Made by a program: the position numbers and the translations under genes
Source of the DNA: an uncultured Fusobacterium sp.
Lineage (GTDB): Bacteria; Fusobacteriota; Fusobacteriia; Fusobacteriales; Fusobacteriaceae
Reading direction: 5' to 3'
DNA: 36,943 nt
Assembly (NCBI GenBank): GCA_900542625.1
Contig: UQOH01000012.1
Location: 1-36,943, forward strand
In this document: in pieces, positions 1-8,743 of the stretch
Position numbering within the stretch: the stretch's first letter is position 1
How the letters are laid out: every line of letters begins with the position of its first letter
The notes under the pieces: model-generated
What the model was told of the DNA's origin: nothing
What the model saw: only the letters and a program-made list of their open reading frames with translations
The model's database searches: none

Positions 1-19
1 TAAATATCTTTATTAAGAT

Positions 20-25
20 ATTATA
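20..25 (-). promoter_or_regulatory. Possible extended -10 promoter at window edge
   Basis: On the minus strand TATAAT is preceded by TGG, giving the extended -10 form TGnTATAAT. No good -35 box is visible. It lies downstream of glnN and points out of the window, so it could drive the next minus-strand gene. The hairpin AATATCTT/AAGATATT at 3-22 sits just after it and would be in the 5' leader. Confidence 0.3.
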
Positions 26-130
26 CCATTCAGACGATAACCCTCCTTTAAAAGTTTAAATAATTTTAAAGTATTTTTTTCAAAATACTGAACAGTTTTA
101 AATAATTTTATTTAAATCAAAAAAATTTTT

Positions 131-2248
131 TTATAATTTAAATAGTAAATCCTGATATACAGGGAAAGGCCATATAGTTTTCTCACAAACAAGCTCAAGA
201 GCATCTGCCCATTCTTTTAGATGCTGAAGTCTTGGAACTACATGAAAATGATAAAACTTAGCTCTTTCATATTGGTCGTTTATGCTTATAGCCTGTGCAA
301 AATCGTTTTCAAGCTCAGCAAGAGATGTTCTTAAATGAATTTTTGCATTTAATACTTTGTTAAGATGTTTTTTATCCCCTTCAATCAATTCTTCATTTTC
401 AGGTCCCATAGCCTCTCTTATGCTGTTTATAGATGATGCAATATTATTCATATATCTCATAACAGCAGGATAGATTTCATTTCTTGCCATTCTTATTGCA
501 GTAGATGTTTCTATATGAAGCTGTTTGTTGTATCTTTCTGTATAAACTACAAAGATAGAGTTAAGCTCTGTTCTGCTTAAAACTATTGTTCTTTCAAAAA
601 GAGCAATAGTTTCTTCTTCTGTGTAAACAGGAAGAGCTTCAACTGTATTTCTAAGGTTTCTTAAACCTCTCTTCTCTGCTTCTTCTATCCAAGCATTGTC
701 GTATCCGTTTCCGTTAAATATTATTTTTTTATGTTTGTTATATCTTTCTTTAATTAATTGAATAATGCTTTTCTTTAAATCTTTTTTATTTTCAACTTTT
801 TCAAGAATATCTGCATATTCTCTTAAAACATCAGCCACTATTGTATTTATAATAAATGTTGGTGTTGACGGAGATGCACTTGAACCAGGCATTCTGTATT
901 CAAATTTATTTCCTGTAAATGCAAATGGAGAAGTTCTGTTTCTGTCAGAAATATCTTTTGGAATTTTAGGGAAGTTGTAAGCCCCAAGTCCTATCATAAC
1001 TTCTTCATGTGTTGTTGTTTTAATTTTTCCGATATTTTCAAGAATGTCTTGAAGCTGATCTCCCAGGAAAATAGATATAATGGCAGGAGGTGCCTCATGT
1101 CCTCCAAGTCTGTGGTCATTTCCAGGTGTTGCAGTAGATGCTCTTAAAACATGAGAGTATCTGTCAACAGCCTCTACAACAGCTGTTAAGAAAACAAGGA
1201 ACTGCATATTGTCTTTTGACATATCTCCAGGATCAAAAAGATTTTCTCCAAGATTTGTAGCTAAAGACCAGTTACAGTGTTTTCCAGAACCGTTTACTTT
1301 TGTAAATGGTTTTTCATGAAGAAGAGCAGCAAGTCCATGTCTGTCTGCCACTTTTTTGATAACGTCCATAGAAAGCTGATTTTGGTCAACAGCAACGTTT
1401 GCACTGGCGAACATTATTGCAAGTTCAAATTGGTTTGGAGCAACTTCGTTGTGTTTTGTTTTTGCCATAACTCCAAGCTGCCATAATTCACTGTCCAGCT
1501 CAGCCATAAATTTTTCAACTTTTTCTTTTAAAGTTCCATAATAGTGGTCATTCATTTCCTGCCCTTTTGGAGGAAGTGAACCAAAAAGAGTTCTTCCGCA
1601 AAGCATTAAATCCTGTCTGTTTTCCCAGAATCTTTTCTCAATAAGGAAATATTCCTGTTCAACTCCAAGAGTAACTTCTATTCTGGAAGTTTCTGTATCT
1701 CCAAGAGCTTTTTTTACTCTAAGAGCCTGTTCTGTTACTGCGTTGATAGATCTAAGAAGAGGAACTTTTTTATCAAGAGCCTCACCATTGTATCCTATAA
1801 AAGCAGTAGGAATATAAAGAGATTTTGCTTTTTCAGGTCCTCTTAAAAACATAGGAGATGATAAATCCCAAGCAGTATATCCCCTTGCCTCAAATGTAGA
1901 ACGAAGTCCTCCATTTGGAAAAGATGAAGTGTCAGATTCTCCTTTTATAAGCTCTTTACCAGAGAACTGAGAAAGAATATTTCCGTCAGAAGAAATAGAG
2001 ATAAATGATTCGTGTTTCTCAGCAGTCAGGTCTGTAAGAGGCTGGAACCAGTGTGTAAAGTGAGTTGCTCCGTTTTCAGTTGCCCAGTTCTTAGCAGCAT
2101 TGGCTATAACCTCTGCCACAGATATAGAAAGCTCTTTTTCTCCCCTTTGAACAGCTTTAAATTCTTTAAAAATAGAATTAGGCACTCTGCTCTTTAGTTC
2201 CAGTTCTGAAAAGTGAAATTTCCCGAAAATTTCCAGCATATTATTCAT
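131..2248 (-). CDS. glnN: Glutamine synthetase type III (GSIII)
   Basis: Joins ammonia to glutamate using ATP, giving glutamine in the cytoplasm. The predicted protein has 705 residues, the usual size for the large GSIII class and far longer than GSI or GSII. Recognisable GSIII stretches are the N-terminal FGKFHFSE region, the GVEQEYFLIE catalytic block, KHNEVAPNQFE, and GNDHRLGGHEAPPA with the following AFTGNKFEYRMPGSS segment. I placed the start at the ATG at 2248 because AGGAGG lies 8 bases upstream. A longer in-frame reading to 2290 would put that site inside the gene. The gene stands alone and diverges from ptsI, with its own promoter at 2336-2364. Nothing in the leader shows how nitrogen control works. 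Confidence 0.95.
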   Translation of the reverse strand: MNNMLEIFGKFHFSELELKSRVPNSIFKEFKAVQRGEKELSISVAEVIANAAKNWATENGATHFTHWFQPLTDLTAEKHESFISISSDGNILSQFSGKELIKGESDTSSFPNGGLRSTFEARGYTAWDLSSPMFLRGPEKAKSLYIPTAFIGYNGEALDKKVPLLRSINAVTEQALRVKKALGDTETSRIEVTLGVEQEYFLIEKRFWENRQDLMLCGRTLFGSLPPKGQEMNDHYYGTLKEKVEKFMAELDSELWQLGVMAKTKHNEVAPNQFELAIMFASANVAVDQNQLSMDVIKKVADRHGLAALLHEKPFTKVNGSGKHCNWSLATNLGENLFDPGDMSKDNMQFLVFLTAVVEAVDRYSHVLRASTATPGNDHRLGGHEAPPAIISIFLGDQLQDILENIGKIKTTTHEEVMIGLGAYNFPKIPKDISDRNRTSPFAFTGNKFEYRMPGSSASPSTPTFIINTIVADVLREYADILEKVENKKDLKKSIIQLIKERYNKHKKIIFNGNGYDNAWIEEAEKRGLRNLRNTVEALPVYTEEETIALFERTIVLSRTELNSIFVVYTERYNKQLHIETSTAIRMARNEIYPAVMRYMNNIASSINSIREAMGPENEELIEGDKKHLNKVLNAKIHLRTSLAELENDFAQAISINDQYERAKFYHFHVVPRLQHLKEWADALELVCEKTIWPFPVYQDLLFKL

Positions 2249-2335
2249 TGTTGAAACCTCCTGTATATAAAAAAATAAAATTAAAGACAAGATTTTTTTA
2301 ATACCTAAATAAATGTTAAAAATAATTTATGAGAA

Positions 2336-2364
2336 ATTTTACCACAAAATTTTATTCATTACAA
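2336..2364 (-). promoter_or_regulatory. Putative glnN promoter
   Basis: Minus strand: TTGTAA, a 17-base spacer, then TAAAAT preceded by TGG (extended -10). It lies about 90 bases upstream of the glnN start codon, leaving an AT-rich leader with the AGGAGG site at its end. Confidence 0.55.
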
Positions 2365-2402
2365 GGAAAATAAAAAATATATTAAATTCTTTCAACTAAA
2401 AA

Positions 2403-2431
2403 TTGAAAAAACCGCTCAAATAATATATAAT
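2403..2431 (+). promoter_or_regulatory. Putative promoter of the ptsI-ptsH-ispH-S1 run
   Basis: TTGAAA, exactly 17 bases, then TATAAT. The -10 is consensus and the -35 differs at one base. It sits 37 bases before the ptsI ATG, so the transcript would have a leader of about 30 bases. Confidence 0.65.
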
Positions 2432-2467
2432 TTAGAGAGCCTAAAGTGAAAAAGGAATTGATGGAAA

Positions 2468-4207
2468 ATGGAAAGAATATACGGAAAAAGTATATATGAA
2501 GGTATAGTTATAGCAGAGCCTTATTTAAAAGGACAAAAAAACCTTGAAATAGAGTCTTTTTCACTTTCAGATGAAAAGATAGACAAAGAGATTGAGAGAT
2601 ACGAAAATGCTGTTAATAGTGCAAAAAATAAGTTATCAGAATTAAAGCATAGTCTGAAAGGGAAAATTGCTGAAAAAGATCTTCAAATACTGTCAGTGCA
2701 TTTTATGATGCTTGATGACCCCATGTTTAAACATGATATACAGGCATCTATAAAAAAAGATAAACTTAATGCAGAAGAAGTAATAAAAAGAACTGTAAAA
2801 AAATATGTGGATTCATTTAAAAAAATGAAAAACCCTTTGTACAGGCAAAGAGCTTTAGATATTCAGGATATTGGAGAAAGACTTTTGGAGGCACTGGCAG
2901 ACAATGAATGTGCATACTGCGGTCTTGAGGGAAAAATCCTTATAGCAGAAGATATTCTGCCCTCAGAGCTTTTGGATATTTATAACAAAAAGATAGATGT
3001 TAAAGGAATAGTGATGGGATATGTCGGAGAAACATCTCACACAGCTATTCTTGCAAAATCCCTTGAAATTCCCACTTTTATGGGAGGAAATGATATCCTG
3101 AAAAAAGAATGGGGAGAATACATAATTATTGATACATACAGTGAAAAACCTGTTGTAATAACAAAACCTTCTTTAGAAACTTTAAAAGAATACAAAGTTT
3201 TACAAGATGAATTTGAAAAAGAAAAAGAAGAGATAAAAGAGAGTATAAATCTTCCTTCTGTCACAAAAGACGGAGTAAAAATTTGCCTGGAAATAAATGC
3301 AGGACAAAGACTTGATGATTCTGTTATAAAAAAAGTTAATGCAGATGGTGTAGGACTTTTAAGAACAGAGTTTATATATATGAAAGGGGACAGACTTCCT
3401 GAAGAGGAAAAACAGCTTTCTTTCTATAATGAAATGAGCGATAAAATAGGACATGAAAAACCTTTGATAATAAGAACTCTTGACATTGGAGCAGACAAAA
3501 GTCTTCCATATTTTAAAATGGAGCACGAGCAGAACCCTTCTCTTGGAGAAAGAGGAATAAGATTTACTCTTGATAAAAAAGATATATTAAAAACTCAGCT
3601 GAGAGCAATTCTTCGGGCTGGATATGAAAAAAATATAAAAATAATGCACCCAATGATTTCTAATATTGAAGAGATTGAAATTGTAAAAAAACTTACAGAC
3701 GATATGAAAGCAGAACTTGCTGCAGAAGGGAAAACTTTCAGCAAAGATATAAAAACAGGAATTATGGTTGAAGTTCCTTCAGTGATACTTATGGCAGATA
3801 AAATATGTGAGTATGTTGATTTCTTTTCAATAGGAAGCAACGACCTGGCACAATACATACTGGCAGCAGACAGATTTTCGCAAAGAGAAAATAATCTTTA
3901 TGATTATTATGAGCCTGCTGTTTTAAGAGCAATAAATGTTATAGCAGAGGCAGGACAGAAAAATAATAAAGATGTGGCTGTCTGTGGTGAAATAGCAGGA
4001 GAACCTCTCGGTATTGTAATACTTTTAAGTTTCGGAATTACAAATTTAAGTATGTCTGCTACTTTTATACCAAGAGCCAGAAATCTTGTAAGAAAAATAA
4101 AAATGTCACAGCTTGAAAAAATAAAAAAATCTATTCTGAACTGCAAAAATTCAGAAGAGGTAAAACATACAGTAAGAAAATATCTAAGAAATATAAAGGG
4201 AGAGTAA
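2468..4207 (+). CDS. ptsI: PTS enzyme I, phosphoenolpyruvate-protein phosphotransferase
   Basis: First, sugar-independent enzyme of the phosphotransferase system. It takes phosphate from PEP onto a histidine and passes it to HPr in the cytoplasm. At 579 residues it is the normal size. The swivelling phosphohistidine domain shows GETSHTAILAK with the phosphorylated His at residue 191. The C-terminal PEP-binding barrel shows GLLRTEFIYM, the IRTLDIGADK and GERGIRF blocks, the SIGSNDLAQY motif and the catalytic cysteine at residue 506 in CGEIAGEPL. The ATG at 2468 follows an AAGGAA site by about 9 bases; an ATG at 2461 is in another frame. It is 4 bases from ptsH, so the two are almost certainly co-transcribed. 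Confidence 0.97.
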   Translation: MERIYGKSIYEGIVIAEPYLKGQKNLEIESFSLSDEKIDKEIERYENAVNSAKNKLSELKHSLKGKIAEKDLQILSVHFMMLDDPMFKHDIQASIKKDKLNAEEVIKRTVKKYVDSFKKMKNPLYRQRALDIQDIGERLLEALADNECAYCGLEGKILIAEDILPSELLDIYNKKIDVKGIVMGYVGETSHTAILAKSLEIPTFMGGNDILKKEWGEYIIIDTYSEKPVVITKPSLETLKEYKVLQDEFEKEKEEIKESINLPSVTKDGVKICLEINAGQRLDDSVIKKVNADGVGLLRTEFIYMKGDRLPEEEKQLSFYNEMSDKIGHEKPLIIRTLDIGADKSLPYFKMEHEQNPSLGERGIRFTLDKKDILKTQLRAILRAGYEKNIKIMHPMISNIEEIEIVKKLTDDMKAELAAEGKTFSKDIKTGIMVEVPSVILMADKICEYVDFFSIGSNDLAQYILAADRFSQRENNLYDYYEPAVLRAINVIAEAGQKNNKDVAVCGEIAGEPLGIVILLSFGITNLSMSATFIPRARNLVRKIKMSQLEKIKKSILNCKNSEEVKHTVRKYLRNIKGE

Positions 4208-4211
4208 AATT

Positions 4212-4481
4212 ATGAAGAAAATAACAGTGCAGATAAAAAACAAAGCAGGACTGCATGCAAGACCTTCATCTCTTTTTGTACAGCTGGCATCTACTTATGA
4301 TTCTGAAATAAAAGTAAGATATGAAGACGAGGAAATAAACGGAAAAAGTATCATGGGACTTATGCTTCTTGCTGCAGAGCAGGGAAGAGAACTTGAACTT
4401 GAAGCAGACGGACCTGATGAAGACGATATGCTTGAAGCTTTAAGAATATTAATAGAAGAAGATAAATTTGGAGAAGACTAA
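4212..4481 (+). CDS. ptsH: Phosphocarrier protein HPr
   Basis: Small PTS carrier that receives phosphate from enzyme I and hands it to sugar-specific EIIA proteins. The 89-residue protein has the active-site His15 in GLHARPSS. It also has Ser46 in NGKSIMGLM, the position phosphorylated by HPr kinase in Gram-positive bacteria. That makes regulatory phosphorylation possible, but no kinase gene is in this window. The order ptsI-ptsH is the reverse of the common ptsH-ptsI order. The start has a GGGAGAG site in the last codons of ptsI. Confidence 0.96.
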   Translation: MKKITVQIKNKAGLHARPSSLFVQLASTYDSEIKVRYEDEEINGKSIMGLMLLAAEQGRELELEADGPDEDDMLEALRILIEEDKFGED

Positions 4482-4487
4482 AAATTT

Positions 4488-5372
4488 ATGGAAATAATAA
4501 GAGCAGAGAAAATGGGTTTCTGTTTTGGGGTTGCCGGAGCTATAAATTTATGTAATAATATCCTAAAAGAAAAAAAATTTGAAGAAAATTATTTTATTTT
4601 AGGAATGCTTGTACATAATAAAAGAGTCACTTCAGATATGGAAAAAAAAGGATTTAGAACACTTTCTGAAGAAGACTTGAAAGATAAAAAAGTAAACCTT
4701 ACAAAAAAAGATGTAGTAATAATAAGAGCACACGGGACAACAAGACAAATTTATGATATACTAGAGAAAGAGAAAGTAAAAATTTATGATGCTACTTGTA
4801 TCTTTGTGGAAAGAATCAGGAAAGCACTGATAGAAGCAGAGAGTAAAGGAAAAAAAATAATATTTATTGGTGACAGAAATCACCCTGAAGTAAAAGGAAT
4901 AGTATCTTTTGGAAAAGATGTAAGTATAGTAAATTCTTTCGAAGAATTTATAAAGCTTTCTATTGATAAAGAAAAGGAATACTGCCTTTTGACGCAGACT
5001 ACTTTAAATAAAGAACTGTTTTTTCAAATAAAAGATTATGTAACAGCAAATTATACAAATATAGAAATATTCAGTAAAATATGCGGAGCTACATATGAAA
5101 GACAAAAAGCAGTAGAAAAACTTGCCAAAGAAGTAGATATGGTTCTTATAGTTGGGGACAATAAAAGTTCAAATAGCAAAAAACTATATGAAATTTCTGA
5201 AAGCGTAAATAAAAAAAGCTACCTTATACAAGATTTGACAGAATTAAACTGCTCTTGGTTTGACAATGTCCAAAAGGTAGGAATAACAGCAGGAGCATCA
5301 ACACCGGAAGAAATAATATTAGAGATAGAAAACAAAATAAGGGGGATTTTTGATGACAAACATGGATTATAA
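4488..5372 (+). CDS. ispH: 4-hydroxy-3-methylbut-2-enyl diphosphate reductase (IspH)
   Basis: Last step of the MEP isoprenoid pathway. It reduces HMBPP to IPP and DMAPP using an iron-sulfur cluster. The 294-residue protein keeps all three cluster cysteines: Cys12 in FCFGVAGAI, Cys104 in DATCIF and Cys199 in ICGATYERQ. It also keeps the NHPEVKG motif and the substrate-binding SSNS. The usual proline after Cys104 (DATCP) is isoleucine here. It starts 6 bases after ptsH. Its last 20 bases overlap the S1-like gene in another frame. In clostridia the two are often one fused protein, so the overlap may be translational coupling or a split fusion. Confidence 0.95.
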   Translation: MEIIRAEKMGFCFGVAGAINLCNNILKEKKFEENYFILGMLVHNKRVTSDMEKKGFRTLSEEDLKDKKVNLTKKDVVIIRAHGTTRQIYDILEKEKVKIYDATCIFVERIRKALIEAESKGKKIIFIGDRNHPEVKGIVSFGKDVSIVNSFEEFIKLSIDKEKEYCLLTQTTLNKELFFQIKDYVTANYTNIEIFSKICGATYERQKAVEKLAKEVDMVLIVGDNKSSNSKKLYEISESVNKKSYLIQDLTELNCSWFDNVQKVGITAGASTPEEIILEIENKIRGIFDDKHGL

Positions 5373-6951
5373 TGAATTTGAAGCGCTGCTTAACGAGTAT
5401 CTGCCTGAAGAAGGAAGCACAGGAACTAAAGTAGTGGGGACTATCGCAAGCAAGGAAAGAAATTTTGCTTACCTTGATGTTCCAGGACAAATAACTTCAG
5501 TAAGAGTAAGAGCTGAAGAGCTGACAAATTATAATATCGGTGATGAAATAGAGGTTATGCTTGTTGGTGAAACACCTGAAGGTGAATTCATAATTGGTTC
5601 TAGAAGAAAAGTTGAAATGGAACAAGGTTGGGACAAAATTAAAGAAGCTTTCGAAAAGAAAGAAGAAGTTACAGGAAAAGTTGTTAAAGAAGTTAAAGGA
5701 GGATATATTGTTGAGATATTTGCTCACCAAGTGTTCCTTCCAAAATCTTTATCTGAAACTAAAAAAGGTGAAGATATAACTGGTAAAGAAGTTAAGGTTC
5801 TTGTAAAAGATATTAAAGAAGACAAAAAAGGAAAAAAAGTTACTGTTTCAAGAAAAGATATAGTTATGATGCAGGCTGATAAAGAGTTTGCTGAATTAAA
5901 AGAAGGAGAAGTTTTAGAAGGTGTTATTACAGAACTTCTTCCATTTGGTATCGTAGTTGAAATCGGAAGTTTAAGAGGATTTATCCATATTTCTGAAATT
6001 TCTTGGAAAAAAGCTGAAAAAATTGAAGGATTCAACATTGGAGATAAATTAGAAGTTAAAGTTATCGGATTAGAGCCAGAAAAGAAAAATGTTAAATTAT
6101 CATTAAAAGCTTTAGTAAGAAATCCTTGGGACATAGCTGCTGAAACTTTAGCTGTTGACGGTACAGTTGACGGAAAAGTAACTAAAATATTACAATATGG
6201 TGTTTTAGTTGAAGTTATGGACGGAGTAGAAGGACTTATCCACATATCAGATTTTACATGGAACAGAAAGAAAATCAACGTAAATGAATTTGCTAAAATT
6301 GGAGACGTTGTAAAAGTTAAAGTTCTTGAATTCAAACCTGAAAGCAGAAAATTAAAACTTGGAATGAAACAGCTTTCTGTTGATCCTTGGGAAAAAGCAG
6401 AAGAAGCTTACAAAGTTGGAAACAAATTAACTGGTAAAGTTGCTGAAATAAAACCATACGGAGTTTTTGCTGAAATCGAAGAGGGAATAGATGTATTTAT
6501 TCACCAATCTGATTTTGCATGGGTTGGAGGAAAGAAATTTGAAAAAGGCGACGAAGTAGAATTTGAAGTAAGCGAACTTGATTTAAACGAAAAGAAAATA
6601 AAAGGAAGCATAAAAGCTCTTGAAAAAAGCCCATGGGAAAAAGCTATGGAAGACTACAAACTTGGTGATGTAGTAGAAAAACCAATTAAGAGCATATTAG
6701 AATTTGGAATGTTCGTTAAATTAGAAGACGGAATTGACGGATTTATCCCTACACAACTAGCTTCTAAAGACTTTATCAAAAACTTAAAAGATAAATTTGC
6801 TGTTGGAGATATGGTAAAAGGTAAGATAGTTGAAATAGACCAAGACAAACAAAGAATAAAAATTTCTGTTAAAGGTCTTGAAATTGAAGAAGAAAAAAGA
6901 GAAAATAAAGAATTAATAGAAAAATATGGAATCTCTTCTTCTGAAGAATAA
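5353..6951 (+). CDS. rpsA: 30S ribosomal protein S1-like, six S1 repeats
   Basis: RNA-binding protein of the S1 family, probably acting in translation initiation at the ribosome. About 532 residues can be divided into six OB-fold S1 repeats, starting near residues 20, 95, 185, 270, 360 and 445. Typical marks are GxxxxxxFGIVVEI, GLIHISDFTW and GFIPTQL at repeat ends. Length and repeat number resemble Escherichia coli S1 (557 residues, six repeats) more than shorter Gram-positive forms. I chose the ATG at 5353 because AGGGGG lies about 7 bases upstream, inside ispH. Codon usage in the middle is richer in GTT and GAA than neighbours, as expected of a highly expressed gene. A bidirectional terminator follows. 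Confidence 0.9.
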   Translation: MTNMDYNEFEALLNEYLPEEGSTGTKVVGTIASKERNFAYLDVPGQITSVRVRAEELTNYNIGDEIEVMLVGETPEGEFIIGSRRKVEMEQGWDKIKEAFEKKEEVTGKVVKEVKGGYIVEIFAHQVFLPKSLSETKKGEDITGKEVKVLVKDIKEDKKGKKVTVSRKDIVMMQADKEFAELKEGEVLEGVITELLPFGIVVEIGSLRGFIHISEISWKKAEKIEGFNIGDKLEVKVIGLEPEKKNVKLSLKALVRNPWDIAAETLAVDGTVDGKVTKILQYGVLVEVMDGVEGLIHISDFTWNRKKINVNEFAKIGDVVKVKVLEFKPESRKLKLGMKQLSVDPWEKAEEAYKVGNKLTGKVAEIKPYGVFAEIEEGIDVFIHQSDFAWVGGKKFEKGDEVEFEVSELDLNEKKIKGSIKALEKSPWEKAMEDYKLGDVVEKPIKSILEFGMFVKLEDGIDGFIPTQLASKDFIKNLKDKFAVGDMVKGKIVEIDQDKQRIKISVKGLEIEEEKRENKELIEKYGISSSEE

Positions 6952-6974
6952 TTAAAAATAAAATAATAAAAAAC

Positions 6975-7013
6975 AGCTCTTTGTCATCAATACAATTTGA
7001 CAAAGAGCTTTTA
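6975..7013. terminator. Bidirectional terminator between S1 and DUF1846 genes
   Basis: Perfect 12-base stem AGCTCTTTGTCA / TGACAAAGAGCT with an 11-base loop. A T-rich tail lies to the right and an A-rich tract to the left, so it can end both converging transcripts. Confidence 0.9.
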
Positions 7014-7026
7014 TTTTATCATTTTT

Positions 7027-8532
7027 TTAATCGTTATAATATAAGTTTTCTGTTGGGAACACAGAATCGCATGTTATTTCTATTCCTAGTTTTCTCATAA
7101 GCTGATCATCAGTTTTTCCCAATATAGATGTTGAGTGTGCCTGACATCCTTTTAATTTTGAAAGATTATCGATAGCTTTCTTTGCTCTCTCATCAGTAAC
7201 AGCACAGATGCTAAGAGCAATAAGAACTTCCTCGCAGTTAAGAGTTGTGTTTTTGCTTTCAAAATTTACAGATTTTAAATTTATAATAGGTTCTGCAATT
7301 TCAGGTGCAATAAGATGAACTTCATCAGCAATTCCTGCATGATATTTTATTGCATTAAGAATAGCAGATGCACTTGCACACATTGTAGGAGAACCTTTTC
7401 CTGTAATCATAGTTCCGTTGTCAAGCTCTATTGCCACAGCAGAATAAAACTCATTAGGATCTTCTGCTTTCAGTTTTTCAAGACGATTTCTTGCAGCTAC
7501 AAGAACTTTTCTGTCTGTTTCTTTTAACTGAAGTTCTTCCATGATAAGTTTTGCTCTCTGATAAGTGTCTTTGTCAACATACCCTTTTTTATGTTCACAA
7601 GCTGTTTTTAAACATCTTCTTATAATTTCCTGTCTAGATGCCTCTTTTACAACCTCATCATCAACAATTCCGAATCCTACTCTGTTTACTCCCATATCAG
7701 TTGGAGATTTATATATAGATTCTTTTCCTGTAATTTTTTCAATTATTCTTTTTAATACAGGGAAAGCTTCAATATCTCTGTTATAATTTACAGCAGTTTC
7801 TCCATATGCCTCAAGATGAAATGGGTCAATCATGTTTACGTCTTTCAAGTCAACAGTAGCAGCTTCATAAGCAATATTCAGCGGGTGTTTTAAAGGAACA
7901 TTCCATACAGGGAATGTTTCAAATTTTGAATATCCTGCAACTTTTCCTCTTTTGTCCTCATGATACAATTGACTAAGACATGTGGCAAGTTTTCCGCTTC
8001 CAGGTCCGGGAGCAGTAACAACCACGATAGGTTTTCTTGTTTCAATATATGGATTTCTTCCATATCCCTCTTCACTTACTATTGTATCAACATCTGTTGG
8101 ATAACCTTTTGTTGCTCTGTGTCTGTATACTTTAATTCCTCTTTTTTCAAGTTTATTAATAAATACAGTAGTAGCCGGCTGGTCATCAAATCTTGTGATA
8201 ACAACACTGTTTACTTCAAGTTCGTAACTTCTTAAGTCGTCAATAAGTTTGAAAACGTCCATATCATAAGTGATACCGAAATCTCCTCTTATTTTGTTTC
8301 TTTCAATGTCTCCTGCATAGACACATATAACGACTTCTACATTTTCTTTTAATTTATGTAGTAATTTTATTTTCGCATTTTCGTCGAATCCCGGTAAAAC
8401 TCTTTTTGCATGAAGGTCGTAAAGAAGTTTCCCTCCAAACTCAAGATATAATTTGTCAAAATTATTTACTCTCTCCAGGATATATTTAGATTGTTCTTCA
8501 AGATACTTATTGTGATCAAATCCTATTTTCAT
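7027..8532 (-). CDS. DUF1846 family protein of unknown function
   Basis: A 501-residue cytoplasmic protein of the DUF1846 (UPF0371) family, recognised from its start MKIGFDHNKYLEEQS, the GGKLLYDLHAKRVLPGF block and the family's normal length of about 500. No experimental role is known to me. The region VVVTAPGPGSGKLATCLSQ, about one third of the way in, looks like a glycine-rich nucleotide loop, but its spacing does not match a strict Walker A motif. That makes nucleotide binding only a guess. The start has an AAGGAG site 7 bases upstream. It is transcribed alone, divergently from the radical-SAM gene. Confidence 0.85.
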   Translation of the reverse strand: MKIGFDHNKYLEEQSKYILERVNNFDKLYLEFGGKLLYDLHAKRVLPGFDENAKIKLLHKLKENVEVVICVYAGDIERNKIRGDFGITYDMDVFKLIDDLRSYELEVNSVVITRFDDQPATTVFINKLEKRGIKVYRHRATKGYPTDVDTIVSEEGYGRNPYIETRKPIVVVTAPGPGSGKLATCLSQLYHEDKRGKVAGYSKFETFPVWNVPLKHPLNIAYEAATVDLKDVNMIDPFHLEAYGETAVNYNRDIEAFPVLKRIIEKITGKESIYKSPTDMGVNRVGFGIVDDEVVKEASRQEIIRRCLKTACEHKKGYVDKDTYQRAKLIMEELQLKETDRKVLVAARNRLEKLKAEDPNEFYSAVAIELDNGTMITGKGSPTMCASASAILNAIKYHAGIADEVHLIAPEIAEPIINLKSVNFESKNTTLNCEEVLIALSICAVTDERAKKAIDNLSKLKGCQAHSTSILGKTDDQLMRKLGIEITCDSVFPTENLYYND

Positions 8533-8679
8533 TATTTTTTCTCCTTATATAAAAGACTACAAAAAATTAAAAAATTATCCTATAACAATTTATAATTGTA
8601 TCATATTAATCATGTTTTTTCTATAATTTTATATATTTTTCTTTGAACAAATATTTTCTTTGCCATATTCAATCAACTC

Positions 8680-8708
8680 TTGACCTCTAAGAACAAATCA
8701 TTTAAAAT
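8680..8708 (+). promoter_or_regulatory. Putative promoter of the radical-SAM gene
   Basis: TTGACC, 17 bases, then TAAAAT, ending 35 bases before the start codon. The 210-base gap between the two divergent genes holds nothing else I can support. Confidence 0.55.
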
Positions 8709-8743
8709 AAAGATACAAATTTTAAAAAAAAGGAGAGTGCATT

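Noticed and set aside
70..89. AGTATTTT/AAAATACT palindrome after glnN as a terminator
   Set aside because: The stem is all A/T but for its outer pairs and has no T tract in the right place, so it would be unstable.
131..2290. Longer glutamine synthetase start at 2290
   Set aside because: The ribosome site AGGAGG falls inside that extension, and GSIII proteins start near the FGKFHFSE block.
5724..6335. 203-residue minus-strand open frame opposite the S1 gene
   Set aside because: Antisense to a strongly supported gene; the serine/threonine/phenylalanine-rich composition is typical of a reverse shadow.
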